64,000 nucleotides of DNA from Parasporobacterium sp. (GTDB taxonomy: Bacteria; Bacillota; Clostridia; Lachnospirales; Lachnospiraceae): positions 84,346 through 148,345 of the forward strand of contig JAFUBX010000005.1 in NCBI GenBank assembly GCA_017459985.1, given 5' to 3'. The notes beneath the pieces were generated by a model. The model made no database searches, was not told where the DNA came from, and saw only the letters and a program-made list of their open reading frames with translations. How positions within the stretch are numbered: position 1 is the first letter of the stretch; every line of letters begins with the position of its first letter. The translations under genes and the position numbers were made by a program. Below, piece after piece: positions 48,897 through 57,625 of this stretch.

Positions 48897-51527
48897 TTAA
48901 TGGGCTTCATACCAGTCCCGGCCCTCTTCCACATCCACTTCCAGAGTCACCTCCAGATGAGCAGCGTTTTTCATTTCCCGGGAAAGGATCTCTCTGACCG
49001 CTTCCTTTTCTTCCAGTAAAGTCTCCACCAGCAGCTCGTCGTGGATCTGCAGCACGATCCGGGACCGGAGTCCTTGTTGTTTCAGAGCTTTCTCCACATT
49101 GATCATGGCGATCTTCATGATGTCCGCTGCGCTTCCCTGCAGCGGGGAATTCATCGCCGCCCGCTCTCCGAAGGAGCGCTGCATGAAATTACCGGAAGAC
49201 AGTTCCGGGATCGGACGTCTTCTCCCGAACATGGAGGTCACATACCCGTTCAGCTTGGCCCTTCGCACCGTCTCGTCCAGAAAGGTCTTGATCCCCGGAT
49301 AGGTCTCAAAATACTGTTTGATGTATTCAGATGCCTGCTTCCGGGAAATGCTCAGATCCTGGCTCAGACCGAAGGAGCTGATGCCGTATACGATTCCAAA
49401 ATTCACCGCTTTGGCATTCCGGCGCTGCTCTTTGGTTACTTCCTCATAGGGGATATGAAACACCTTGGAGGCCGTGATCCGGTGGATATCCGCTTCTGTA
49501 TTATAGGCTTCGATCAGGTTCTTATCGCCGGACATATGGGCCAGAAGTCGTAATTCGATCTGGGAGTAATCCGCATCCAGGAAGATGCATCCTTCCTTCG
49601 CCGTAAAGGCTCTCCGGATCTCCTGTCCCAGCTCGGTTCGGATCGGAATATTCTGCAGGTTCGGTTCGGTGGAGCTGATTCTTCCGGTGGCAGTGATGGT
49701 CTGGTTAAAGGTGCCGTGGATCCGTCCGTCCTCCGAAATAAAATTCGCCAGTCCGTCCGCATATGTGGACCTTAATTTGGTCACCTGACGGTACTGCAGG
49801 ATCTTATCCACGACCGGGTATTCCGGAGCCAGCTTTTCCAGCACCTCCGCCGATGTGGAATATCCCTTTTTGGTCTTTTTGGAGGCTGGAAGACCGAGCT
49901 TTTCGAACAGGACCGTTCCCAGCTGGATCGGAGAATTGAGATTGAACTGTTCCCCGGCTTCCCGGAAGATCTCTTCCTTCAGCTCCTCTTCCGTTTTGGC
50001 AAGGACCTGGGAAAACTCCTTCAGCCGTTCCCGGTTAACCTGAACCCCTTCCCGCTCCATATGATACAGCGCGTACACCAATGGCATTTCCACATTCAGG
50101 AACAGATCCCACATTTCTTCGTCTTCCAGCTTCTGCTGCAGGATCCGGAAAGAGGCTGCAGCACACTGCGCACTGTACGCCGCCAGCATAAATGCCTTCT
50201 GCCGTGTATCCTCTTCCGAAAGGGCTTCTGATTCCGGACGCTTTCCGATCAGTTCCTGCCGGGATGGCACAACCTGTCCCAGATAATCCTTGGACACCAG
50301 GTCATAGGAGTAAGAAGACTGCAGAGGATTCAGAAGATAGGCCATGATCTCCGTATCATACAAAGATTCTGCGGCAAAGTCCCCGGCATTAAGTGTATGA
50401 AGCATCTGCTTCAGGGAAAAGACCGCAATGTCTCTGCCGGATCCAAGAAATTTCAGGATCCTGCTGCGGAAAAAATCGATCTGTTCTCCGGAGCAGGTAT
50501 ATAACGCCACTTTGTCCTGATTACAAATCCCCAGCAGCGTACCGGTATCATTCAGATAGAGTCCGGAAAGCTCTTCTGAGATCTGTTCCGGATCAAAATC
50601 TTCTGCGCTGCGCACCTCATAGGAAACGGAGGCGGATGCGGGAACTTCCGACAGATCAAAGCGGTTTAACAGGCGGTTTAATTCCAGCTTCTTGAACAGC
50701 TCAAAGGATTCGCTGTTGTAGAACACCGACTCCGACGGCACCTCCATTTCTTCGATCTCAAGGGTCACCGGCGTATGGACATTGATGGTCGCCAGGACCT
50801 TGCTCATCCGCCCCTGTTCTGCAAAGGCCTGCAGATTCTCAGAGGCTTTCTTCGGTTTGATCTCGGAGGCATGGGAAATGGCTTCCTCCAGGGAATGATA
50901 CTGGGTGATGATGGCGGTTGCCGTCTTCTCTCCGATCCCCGGGATCCCGGGAATATTATCCGAGGTATCCCCCATCAGTGCCTTTAATTCGATAAATTCC
51001 TCAGGAGTCACCTGGTACCGGTCCAGAACATCCTGATCGTAATACTCCTCATATTCGGTCACGCCGGATTTGGTTTTCGGAAGACAGATCATGACCTTTT
51101 TCGTCGCAAGCTGAAGAAGATCCCGGTCTCCGGACAGAATCACCGTATCAAGGCCCTTTTCTTCCGCGATCCGGGCATAGGTTCCCAGGATATCATCCGC
51201 CTCATATCCGGCCAGTTCAAAAGTCCGGATCTTCATGGCTTTCAGAACCTCTTTCAGAACCGGAACCTGTTCCAGCAATTCGGATGGCATGGGCTTACGG
51301 GTCCCCTTATAATCCGGAAACATGTCATGCCGGAAGGTTTTCTGCTTTACATCAAAAGCAACCAGGATATGATCCGGCTGCTGTTTGGCATAAATGCTGA
51401 AGAAAATATTGAGAAATCCGTAGATTGCATTGGTATGAAGTCCCTCGGAATTGGTCAGATCCCGGATTCCGTAAAAGGCGCGGCTCACAATGCTGTAGCC
51501 GTCAACCAGAAGCAGTTTGTCACTCAT
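48897..51527 (-). CDS. polA: DNA polymerase I
   Basis: 876 residues. 5'-nuclease domain (1-290; LLLVDGYSIVSRAFYG, GYEADDILGT, GDTSDNIPGIPGIG), a middle domain that lacks the DxE and other exonuclease motifs and so has no proofreading, and a polymerase domain with motif A DADYSQIELRLLAH, motif B RRNAKAVNFGIVYG and motif C QIHDELLVE. Acts in Okazaki fragment processing and repair. AAGGA precedes the ATG. Confidence 0.97.
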   Translation of the reverse strand: MSDKLLLVDGYSIVSRAFYGIRDLTNSEGLHTNAIYGFLNIFFSIYAKQQPDHILVAFDVKQKTFRHDMFPDYKGTRKPMPSELLEQVPVLKEVLKAMKIRTFELAGYEADDILGTYARIAEEKGLDTVILSGDRDLLQLATKKVMICLPKTKSGVTEYEEYYDQDVLDRYQVTPEEFIELKALMGDTSDNIPGIPGIGEKTATAIITQYHSLEEAISHASEIKPKKASENLQAFAEQGRMSKVLATINVHTPVTLEIEEMEVPSESVFYNSESFELFKKLELNRLLNRFDLSEVPASASVSYEVRSAEDFDPEQISEELSGLYLNDTGTLLGICNQDKVALYTCSGEQIDFFRSRILKFLGSGRDIAVFSLKQMLHTLNAGDFAAESLYDTEIMAYLLNPLQSSYSYDLVSKDYLGQVVPSRQELIGKRPESEALSEEDTRQKAFMLAAYSAQCAAASFRILQQKLEDEEMWDLFLNVEMPLVYALYHMEREGVQVNRERLKEFSQVLAKTEEELKEEIFREAGEQFNLNSPIQLGTVLFEKLGLPASKKTKKGYSTSAEVLEKLAPEYPVVDKILQYRQVTKLRSTYADGLANFISEDGRIHGTFNQTITATGRISSTEPNLQNIPIRTELGQEIRRAFTAKEGCIFLDADYSQIELRLLAHMSGDKNLIEAYNTEADIHRITASKVFHIPYEEVTKEQRRNAKAVNFGIVYGISSFGLSQDLSISRKQASEYIKQYFETYPGIKTFLDETVRRAKLNGYVTSMFGRRRPIPELSSGNFMQRSFGERAAMNSPLQGSAADIMKIAMINVEKALKQQGLRSRIVLQIHDELLVETLLEEKEAVREILSREMKNAAHLEVTLEVDVEEGRDWYEAH

Positions 51528-51546
51528 AATTCAAATCCTTCCTGCA

Positions 51547-52353
51547 TTAAAACCAGAAGATCGGCATGCAGCGGAACAGCATGGAAAGAAGAAAGATCAT
51601 CAGGATCACCACGCCAAAAAGCCGCATGGAGGAAAATCCCCGGTAACTGCCGGCAGTCCCGGTATCGGACCGGCTGTACTGACTATACAGGGTCTGATAG
51701 ACCCGGTTCTGGGGCTGTGCCTGAGCGGCTCTCTGAATCATACTCAGCGCCTGCTGGTCATCCCCGATCCCTTTGTACGCCAGCGCGCACAGATAGTACC
51801 ACCGGGCGTTGCGGTAACTGCTGGTCATTCCAGTCAGGATCCGGATGGCCTCCTGATACCGTCCCGCATTGATCGCGTTGATCGCCCGCACCATCTCTAC
51901 CGGATCATTGGGCTGGGCGTGGGGTCTGGTGTCATACTGCCGGGCACTTCCGAAGCCCCCGAACAGATCCTCGAAATTGAATCCGCCGAAACCGGTATAT
52001 CCGCCGCCGTAGCCTCTGTAGCTGCCGTAGCCGGAATCCTCATAATCGGTCTGACTGCCGTAGCCGTAAGTATTTTGACCCTGGTAACGGCCCTGACCGT
52101 AGGCATTTCCGTAGTAGCTCTGCTGCTGCCGGTAGGAGCTTTGCTGCTGCTCCTGCGCACGTTTTCTTTCGTACTTTTCCGGGTTTTTCAGCATGTCATA
52201 GGCCTCATTGACCTCGTTCATCTTTTTGGCCGCAGTGGGATCATTGGGATGAAGGTCCGGATGATATTCCTTTGCCTTTTTGCGATATGCTTTTTTGATT
52301 TCATCCTCCGTCGCATTCCGGTCGACGCCGAGGACTTTGTAAGGATCGATCAT
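51547..52353 (-). CDS. DnaJ-domain membrane protein
   Basis: 268 residues. A J domain at 1-70 with the HPD motif ([11 protein letters not shown]) is followed by a Gly/Tyr/Gln-rich low-complexity linker (about 72-150), a TPR-like helical pair ([20 protein letters not shown]...) and a C-terminal membrane helix ([14 protein letters not shown]). It lacks the zinc-finger and client-binding domains of DnaJ, so it is a specialised Hsp70 co-chaperone tethered to the membrane. Same operon direction as polA, 19 bp upstream. Confidence 0.88.
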   Translation of the reverse strand: MIDPYKVLGVDRNATEDEIKKAYRKKAKEYHPDLHPNDPTAAKKMNEVNEAYDMLKNPEKYERKRAQEQQQSSYRQQQSYYGNAYGQGRYQGQNTYGYGSQTDYEDSGYGSYRGYGGGYTGFGGFNFEDLFGGFGSARQYDTRPHAQPNDPVEMVRAINAINAGRYQEAIRILTGMTSSYRNARWYYLCALAYKGIGDDQQALSMIQRAAQAQPQNRVYQTLYSQYSRSDTGTAGSYRGFSSMRLFGVVILMIFLLSMLFRCMPIFWF

Positions 52354-52366
52354 GGATTCTTATACC

Positions 52367-52789
52367 TCAGGTGTGTTTCTCAAAGGAATTTCTGCATTTC
52401 GGGCATGTGATCATAATATGCTTTCCCTTCGGCGGCTTTGCCAGCCGGATCATGGTTCTGCAGTTCGGACACTTGACATAGATATGGGTGTTCCGGTCCC
52501 GCCACATTCCTTTCAGAAGGCGGAATTTTCCGGTGACCGTATTCTTAATCTTCAGATATGCGTCCCGTTCCTTTTGTCTGCCTGCATGATTTTTCGAAAA
52601 GGTCCGGAACAGATCCCAGATCAGGATCGCAAGAGCAATATAACTGAAAAAGCCCAGCGGCCGGAACAGGGAAAGAATAAGGAACACAAAGGCTGCTCCG
52701 ATCAATACCCGTGTCAGTTCATCCCTGCCGTATCTTCCCTGCATGAATGTCTGCATTTTGTATGACAGATCTTCCAGCCATCGTCTCAT
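52367..52789 (-). CDS. Zinc-ribbon membrane protein
   Basis: 140 residues from the ATG at 52789; the frame is open far upstream across a terminator and is not used. Two adjacent membrane helices (about residues 28-62, VLIGAAFVFLILSLF and FFSYIALAILIWDLF) and a C-terminal CPNC...CPKC zinc ribbon (about 108-135). Such proteins often accompany DnaJ-domain partners in Clostridia; the 13-bp gap suggests a functional pair with the J protein. Function unknown. Confidence 0.78.
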   Translation of the reverse strand: MRRWLEDLSYKMQTFMQGRYGRDELTRVLIGAAFVFLILSLFRPLGFFSYIALAILIWDLFRTFSKNHAGRQKERDAYLKIKNTVTGKFRLLKGMWRDRNTHIYVKCPNCRTMIRLAKPPKGKHIMITCPKCRNSFEKHT

Positions 52790-52842
52790 AACTTTTCCAC
52801 GTCCTTTCTGTGACTTCAGTAATTTCTGGAAAATTATTATAA

Positions 52843-52873
52843 CAAAAAGAATCCCATTCGTACACAGGATTCT
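52843..52873 (-). terminator. Terminator between the esterase and zinc-ribbon genes
   Basis: On the minus strand AGAATCC (52873-52867) pairs with GGATTCT (52854-52848) around a 12-base loop and is followed by TTTTTG. A second hairpin, GTCTGCTG/CAGCAGAC, overlaps the stop codon of the esterase at about 52895-52917. Confidence 0.75.
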
Positions 52874-52910
52874 CTGTGAATTTTCTATGAATCCCCGTCT
52901 GCTGCGCCTT

Positions 52911-53846
52911 TCAGCAGACAAAATGATCCTTAACAAACGCCAGGGTTTCTTCGGAGCGTTTCCGCAGGAGTCCTCCCTCCACCAGTTCCTTTGCATGATC
53001 TCCCAGCATCTGCAGATCCATTTCGGTAAATTCCGTCTTGAATCCGGATTCGATATATCCATGGGGCATCAGCTCCGCAAAAAACTCGCTGACAGGAACG
53101 CCTGCCGCTCTCAGATTACTGCAGTATACAATCGCTTCCGGACGCAGATTGTCCTCTTCACAATAGGAAACCACCGCATTGGGAAGACCCTTCATAAGGT
53201 CTGCACCGGCAAAAACAGGGGAAAGCAGCGGATCCTTTGCTTTGTCTTCCGAAAAATGCAGATAGTTCATGATATGGGGGAGGATCCCGGAAAAGCTCCC
53301 CTCGCCTTTCAGGTCCGGATCCGTAGCCCCGTCCAAAAAGGGATACATCAGGATCTGATTGTCCAGCTGAATGGTTCCCTCCCGGTTTGCCAGAAGACAG
53401 ACCGCTGCCGCCAGATTGCCGCCGGCGGAAGATCCCATGACCGAGATATGCTGCGGATCAAAGCCAAATTCATCGGCATGCGCTTTCAGATACAGGAGGC
53501 TGTCATAGGAATCATATAAAGCGTCGTAATCCTTCACCTCCGGACTCATGCGGTAATCCACGGAAGCCACGTTCACATCCAGACAGCCGGTGACCTGAAC
53601 CCAGAGATCATCATCCAGGGCACAGCCTCCGAACAAAAACCCGCCTCCGTGCAGCCCCACAATCAGGGGAGCCTTCACAGAAGCTGCCGGATAATAAACT
53701 ATATCGATATCCCGGCCTTCCAGAGGAAGGGTATACCGGGTACCGGATACCGGAACGATCTGATTGGCTTTTCTTGTTGCAGCCGCGTTTTCCAGAATCT
53801 CCGGCAGCAGTTTGTTGATCACAGCGGTTCTTTCTTCTTTTTTCAT
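52911..53846 (-). CDS. Alpha/beta hydrolase, hormone-sensitive lipase (esterase) family
   Basis: 311 residues. The oxyanion-hole motif HGGGF (GLHGGGFLFGG), nucleophile elbow GSSAGGN, acid residue in EEDNLRPEA and catalytic histidine in MPHGY are all present in order. No signal peptide, so cytoplasmic. Likely hydrolyses short-chain or acylated small-molecule esters; the natural substrate cannot be told. AAAGGAATTC precedes the ATG. The Nudix gene lies 33 bp upstream in the same direction. Confidence 0.9.
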   Translation of the reverse strand: MKKEERTAVINKLLPEILENAAATRKANQIVPVSGTRYTLPLEGRDIDIVYYPAASVKAPLIVGLHGGGFLFGGCALDDDLWVQVTGCLDVNVASVDYRMSPEVKDYDALYDSYDSLLYLKAHADEFGFDPQHISVMGSSAGGNLAAAVCLLANREGTIQLDNQILMYPFLDGATDPDLKGEGSFSGILPHIMNYLHFSEDKAKDPLLSPVFAGADLMKGLPNAVVSYCEEDNLRPEAIVYCSNLRAAGVPVSEFFAELMPHGYIESGFKTEFTEMDLQMLGDHAKELVEGGLLRKRSEETLAFVKDHFVC

Positions 53847-53879
53847 CCTGAATTCCTTTCCATACCAGTGTATGGCTGA

Positions 53880-54539
53880 TCACTGTTTCCATATTCCCGA
53901 CACGAAGACCAGAAGAGCCTGCCAGGTATAGATGGAATACAGATTTCCCCGTTCGTCCCGTCCCCGGCGCAGACACTCCATCGCCTCTTCCCGGTTCAGC
54001 AGACAGAACCCGTCGAACACCTCGGTCTCTTCGGTATGCTGATCGGAAAGTACCGACAGATCCGGATCATGAATCACAAACAGGGCCACTGCATTGGATT
54101 CATCGGTCATTCCCGGAGAGGAAAACAAACCCGGATTCAGAAGACGATATTCATCCCGATCCGAAAACCGGATCCCCGTCTCTTCAAAGAGTTCCCGGAC
54201 TGCGGTCCGGAATATGGCGTCTTCCTGCTCCTTCTCCTCCTTCTCGATCAGTCCCGCCGGAGGACTTAACAGAAAATGTCCCGCCGGATACCGGTATTCA
54301 TAAAAAAGAAGCAGCCGGTCCTCATCCTGGGTCCGCAGGATCACATTGAGGGTCACCGCGTCCGGCAGCATCCTCCGGAACTCCTCATCCGGCAGAAGGG
54401 CTGTCAGCTCACCGAGTTTCTTTCTGGAGGCATCATAATAATGTCTTCCCTCCGCATACTGCAGATCATAGACATTCAGGAAACGGGTCTCCAGAAGTGT
54501 CTCAACCCTGGATTTCGTGATCACGGGAGTCTGTTTCAT
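53880..54539 (-). CDS. Nudix hydrolase, ADP-ribose pyrophosphatase-like
   Basis: 219 residues. The Nudix helix ends in AVRELFEETGIRF as expected, preceded by PPAGLIEKEEK. The distance between the two halves is 12 residues where the consensus GX5EX7REUXEEXGU has 7, a 5-residue insertion in the loop. The region with VILRTQDEDRLLLFYEYRYP resembles ADP-ribose or nucleotide-sugar hydrolases. Divergently transcribed from the ABC operon. Confidence 0.85.
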   Translation of the reverse strand: MKQTPVITKSRVETLLETRFLNVYDLQYAEGRHYYDASRKKLGELTALLPDEEFRRMLPDAVTLNVILRTQDEDRLLLFYEYRYPAGHFLLSPPAGLIEKEEKEQEDAIFRTAVRELFEETGIRFSDRDEYRLLNPGLFSSPGMTDESNAVALFVIHDPDLSVLSDQHTEETEVFDGFCLLNREEAMECLRRGRDERGNLYSIYTWQALLVFVSGIWKQ

Positions 54540-54645
54540 GGTTTTCTTCTCCGTCCTCCTCCGGATTCATGTTTATCCGGACTTTTATTTTACGTATTCT
54601 GAATACCCCTGTCAATTTTATTTCCTGATATTTTCATCACAATTA

Positions 54646-54674
54646 TTGAACAACGAAATCAAACTTTTTATACT
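54646..54674 (+). promoter_or_regulatory. Promoter of the ABC transporter operon
   Basis: TTGAAC (54646-54651), exactly 17 bp, then TATACT (54669-54674), close to the vegetative sigma consensus. An AT-rich 40-nt leader and AGAGGGA precede the first start codon. No obvious operator palindrome was seen. Confidence 0.78.
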
Positions 54675-54718
54675 GTATTCAGCTTGTTATTTAAATATCA
54701 ATCAAGAGGGATACTGTT

Positions 54719-55840
54719 ATGAAAGTTGTACTTGATCATCTTACCAAGAAATTCGTAAGCCGCGGGAAAGACAAAAGAGATATCATTGCCGTCAACGATT
54801 TTAATTTTGAGATCCCGGACGGCAAACTGATCGGTCTTTTAGGTCCTTCCGGTTGCGGAAAATCCACGGCTCTGAACCTGATCTCCGGGCTGGAGGTCCC
54901 GACCCACGGAAGGATCTGGTTCGGCGATACGGATGTCACGGATCTGCAGCCGGAAAACCGGGGAGTCGGCCTGGTATTTCAGAATTACGCGCTCTATCCC
55001 CATCTGACCGTATTGCAGAATATTTTATTCCCCCTGCAGAATCTGAAGGGAAAGGACAAATTAAGCAAAGAGGTCATGAAGGAAAAGGCCCTGGAGGCAG
55101 CCCGTCTGGTACAGATCGATCAGCTGCTGGACAGAAAGCCCGGAGAATTGTCCGGCGGACAGCAGCAGCGTGTGGCTATTGCGAGGGCTCTTGTAAAGAC
55201 TCCGAGTGTCCTTCTTCTGGATGAACCCCTGTCCAATCTGGACGCACGGCTCCGTCTGCAGACCCGGGAGGAGATCAAACGGATCCAGCAGGAAACCGGC
55301 GTAACCACGATCTTTGTGACCCATGATCAGGAAGAAGCCATGTCCATTTCGGATCTGATCATCGTCATGAAGCTGGGAGTGATTCATCAGATCGGAAAGC
55401 CCCAGGAGGTTTATGACGATCCGACAAATCTTTTTGTGGCCGAATTTCTGGGAACCCCTCCAATCAATGTTTTCGCCGGCCGCGTAAGTCAGGAGACGCT
55501 TTACATCGGAGAGGAAGCAGTCCTTCCGGTTCCCGGAATTTCAGATCAGGAGGTCTGGGCCGGGATCCGTCCCGAAGGATTTCTTCTGGATGATCAGGGG
55601 CCCTTTACTTGTCAGCTGCTGCGGGTTGAGGTCATGGGACGGGATATTTCCGTAGTTTCCACCCATTCCAATTCCAAAACAGATAAGGCGATCCGCTCCA
55701 TCATCAGCACCGACAATACCGTGGATAAATCATCGAAGACCGTCCGGTTCTCCCTGAAGCCCCACAAAGTCCTGATCTTTAATAAAGAAACAGAAGAACG
55801 GCTGTATTTCGGCCAGACAGCTGCAAAGACGGAGGGATAA
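54719..55840 (+). CDS. Sugar-type ABC transporter ATP-binding protein (MsmK/UgpC family)
   Basis: 373 residues. Walker A GPSGCGKST, signature LSGGQQQRVAIARAL, Walker B LLLDEPLSNLD and the switch histidine VTHDQEEAMS, followed by a C-terminal regulatory beta domain (about 240-373), as in carbohydrate importers of the CUT1 group. First gene of a four-gene operon that contains its own permeases and binding protein, unlike genomes where a shared ATPase serves many importers. Confidence 0.93.
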   Translation: MKVVLDHLTKKFVSRGKDKRDIIAVNDFNFEIPDGKLIGLLGPSGCGKSTALNLISGLEVPTHGRIWFGDTDVTDLQPENRGVGLVFQNYALYPHLTVLQNILFPLQNLKGKDKLSKEVMKEKALEAARLVQIDQLLDRKPGELSGGQQQRVAIARALVKTPSVLLLDEPLSNLDARLRLQTREEIKRIQQETGVTTIFVTHDQEEAMSISDLIIVMKLGVIHQIGKPQEVYDDPTNLFVAEFLGTPPINVFAGRVSQETLYIGEEAVLPVPGISDQEVWAGIRPEGFLLDDQGPFTCQLLRVEVMGRDISVVSTHSNSKTDKAIRSIISTDNTVDKSSKTVRFSLKPHKVLIFNKETEERLYFGQTAAKTEG

Positions 55841-55841
55841 T

Positions 55842-56732
55842 ATGAAAAGCAATAATATGAAAGCCTGGCTGTATCTGATCCCTGCCATTTTATTCCTCGG
55901 TATTTTCATGGTCTATCCTCTGGTGGATGTGTTTATCTATTCCTTTGAAGAGGGGTATAATTTCGCGTCCCAGTCCTTTACGGGAACCGGCCTTTTCAAT
56001 TACTCCTATGTACTGCATGATCCGTATTTCCTGCAGGCCCTGAAAAACACTTTGATCCTTGTGGTGATCACCGTACCGGTCTCCACCGGCCTGGCGCTTC
56101 TGATCTCCCTGGGGCTCAGCTCCATCAAACCCCTGAAGCATGTATTTCAGACAGTGTATTTCCTTCCTTATGTAACCAATACTCTTGCTGTCGGACTGGT
56201 CTTCATGATCCTGTTCAAGAAGACCGCTTACACAGACGGTCTGATCAATATGCTGATCCAGTGGTTCGGGGGCAGTTCCGTCGATTTTATTGACGGCCCT
56301 TACTGGGCAAAGATGTTTGTCCTTTGTTTCTATACGATCTGGATTGTCATGCCCTTCAAGATCCTGATTCTGACCAGCGCTCTGGCAAGTGTCAAGCAGG
56401 ATTATTACAATGCGGCAAAGATTGACGGCACCTCAGCGCTGCGTACCTTCGGAAGGATCACTCTTCCCATGATCTCGCCGATGATCTTCTATCTGATCAT
56501 CACCGGATTTATCGGCGCTTTCAAGGCCTATCAGGATGCGGTCGCCCTGTTCGGAACGGATCTGAACAGCGCGGGAATGAATACAATTGTGGGATATGTG
56601 TATGACATGCTCTACGGAGACAGCGGCGGTTACCCGTCCTATGCCTCCGCGGCTGCGATCATCCTCTTTGTGATCGTACTTACGATCACCACCATCAACC
56701 TGATGATCCGCAGAAAGAACGTCCAGTATTGA
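55842..56732 (+). CDS. ABC transporter permease (MalF/UgpA-like)
   Basis: 296 residues, six membrane helices. The EAA loop that docks on the ATPase reads YYNAAKIDGTSALRTFGRITLP. Starts 1 bp after the ATPase stop (TAATATG). The substrate is carbohydrate-like by family; no specific sugar can be named. Confidence 0.92.
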   Translation: MKSNNMKAWLYLIPAILFLGIFMVYPLVDVFIYSFEEGYNFASQSFTGTGLFNYSYVLHDPYFLQALKNTLILVVITVPVSTGLALLISLGLSSIKPLKHVFQTVYFLPYVTNTLAVGLVFMILFKKTAYTDGLINMLIQWFGGSSVDFIDGPYWAKMFVLCFYTIWIVMPFKILILTSALASVKQDYYNAAKIDGTSALRTFGRITLPMISPMIFYLIITGFIGAFKAYQDAVALFGTDLNSAGMNTIVGYVYDMLYGDSGGYPSYASAAAIILFVIVLTITTINLMIRRKNVQY

Positions 56733-56749
56733 GAAAGGAGAACGGCACG

Positions 56750-57625
56750 ATGAATCAGAATTCTGAATTTTCCACTGCTCAGAAAAAAACAAAAACGCGC
56801 AAAACCGTACTTCGGGTCGTGACCTTTGTCATGCTGGCTGTATGGGGGATCGTGGTGCTCTTTCCGTTTTATTGGATGATCCTGACCTCCATCAAAAGCT
56901 ACGGTTCCTATAATGCGGAACATATCCCGGCATTTATTGCGACCAATCCGACGCTGCAGAATTATCTGGACGCCTTTACCAGTGTTCCGCTGGCCAGATA
57001 TTTTCTGAATACCACGATCTTTACCCTGATCACCACCGCCGCCATGCTTCTGGTGATCATCTTTGCGGCCTATGCCTTCGCAAGATTGCAGTTTAAAGGA
57101 AAAAATCTGGTTTTTACGATCTTCCTGTCCCTGATGATGATTCCGAATGAGCTGGTTATTATTACCAATTTCGTGACCATTTCTAATCTGGGGCTGCGCA
57201 ACACCTTCACAGGTCTTATCCTTCCTTCGATCACCTCGGTCTTCTACATTTATCTGCTGAAGGAGAACTTCGAGCTGATCCCGGACGAACTGTACAAAGC
57301 CGCCAAGGTCGACGGAACTTCGGATCTGAAATATCTGTTTAAGGTCATGGTTCCGATCTGCCGGCCCACCATAGTGACAGTCGTGATCCTGAAGATCATT
57401 GAGTGCTGGAATTCCTACGTATGGCCAAGACTGATCACCGATGACCAGAATTATTATCTGGTCTCCAACGGAATCCAGGAAATCCGGGAAAATGGATTCG
57501 GCCGGGAAAATATCCCTGCCATGATGGCGGCTGTGGTGGTAATTTCGGTGCCTTTGATTGTATTGTATCTCATCTTCCATAAGCAGATCATGGAAGGAGT
57601 TTCCAGAGGAGGTACAAAGGGATGA
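56750..57625 (+). CDS. ABC transporter permease (MalG/UgpE-like)
   Basis: 291 residues from the ATG at 56750, which follows GAAAGGAG; the open frame's earlier TTG is not needed. Six membrane helices and the EAA loop LYKAAKVDGTSDLKYLFKVMVP. Partner of the preceding permease. Its stop overlaps the binding-protein start by 4 bp. Confidence 0.92.
   Translation: MNQNSEFSTAQKKTKTRKTVLRVVTFVMLAVWGIVVLFPFYWMILTSIKSYGSYNAEHIPAFIATNPTLQNYLDAFTSVPLARYFLNTTIFTLITTAAMLLVIIFAAYAFARLQFKGKNLVFTIFLSLMMIPNELVIITNFVTISNLGLRNTFTGLILPSITSVFYIYLLKENFELIPDELYKAAKVDGTSDLKYLFKVMVPICRPTIVTVVILKIIECWNSYVWPRLITDDQNYYLVSNGIQEIRENGFGRENIPAMMAAVVVISVPLIVLYLIFHKQIMEGVSRGGTKG

Noticed and set aside
52790-53062. N-terminal extension of the zinc-ribbon protein
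   Set aside because: The frame is open upstream but crosses a terminator and the end of the esterase gene; the start at 52789 gives a coherent two-helix protein.
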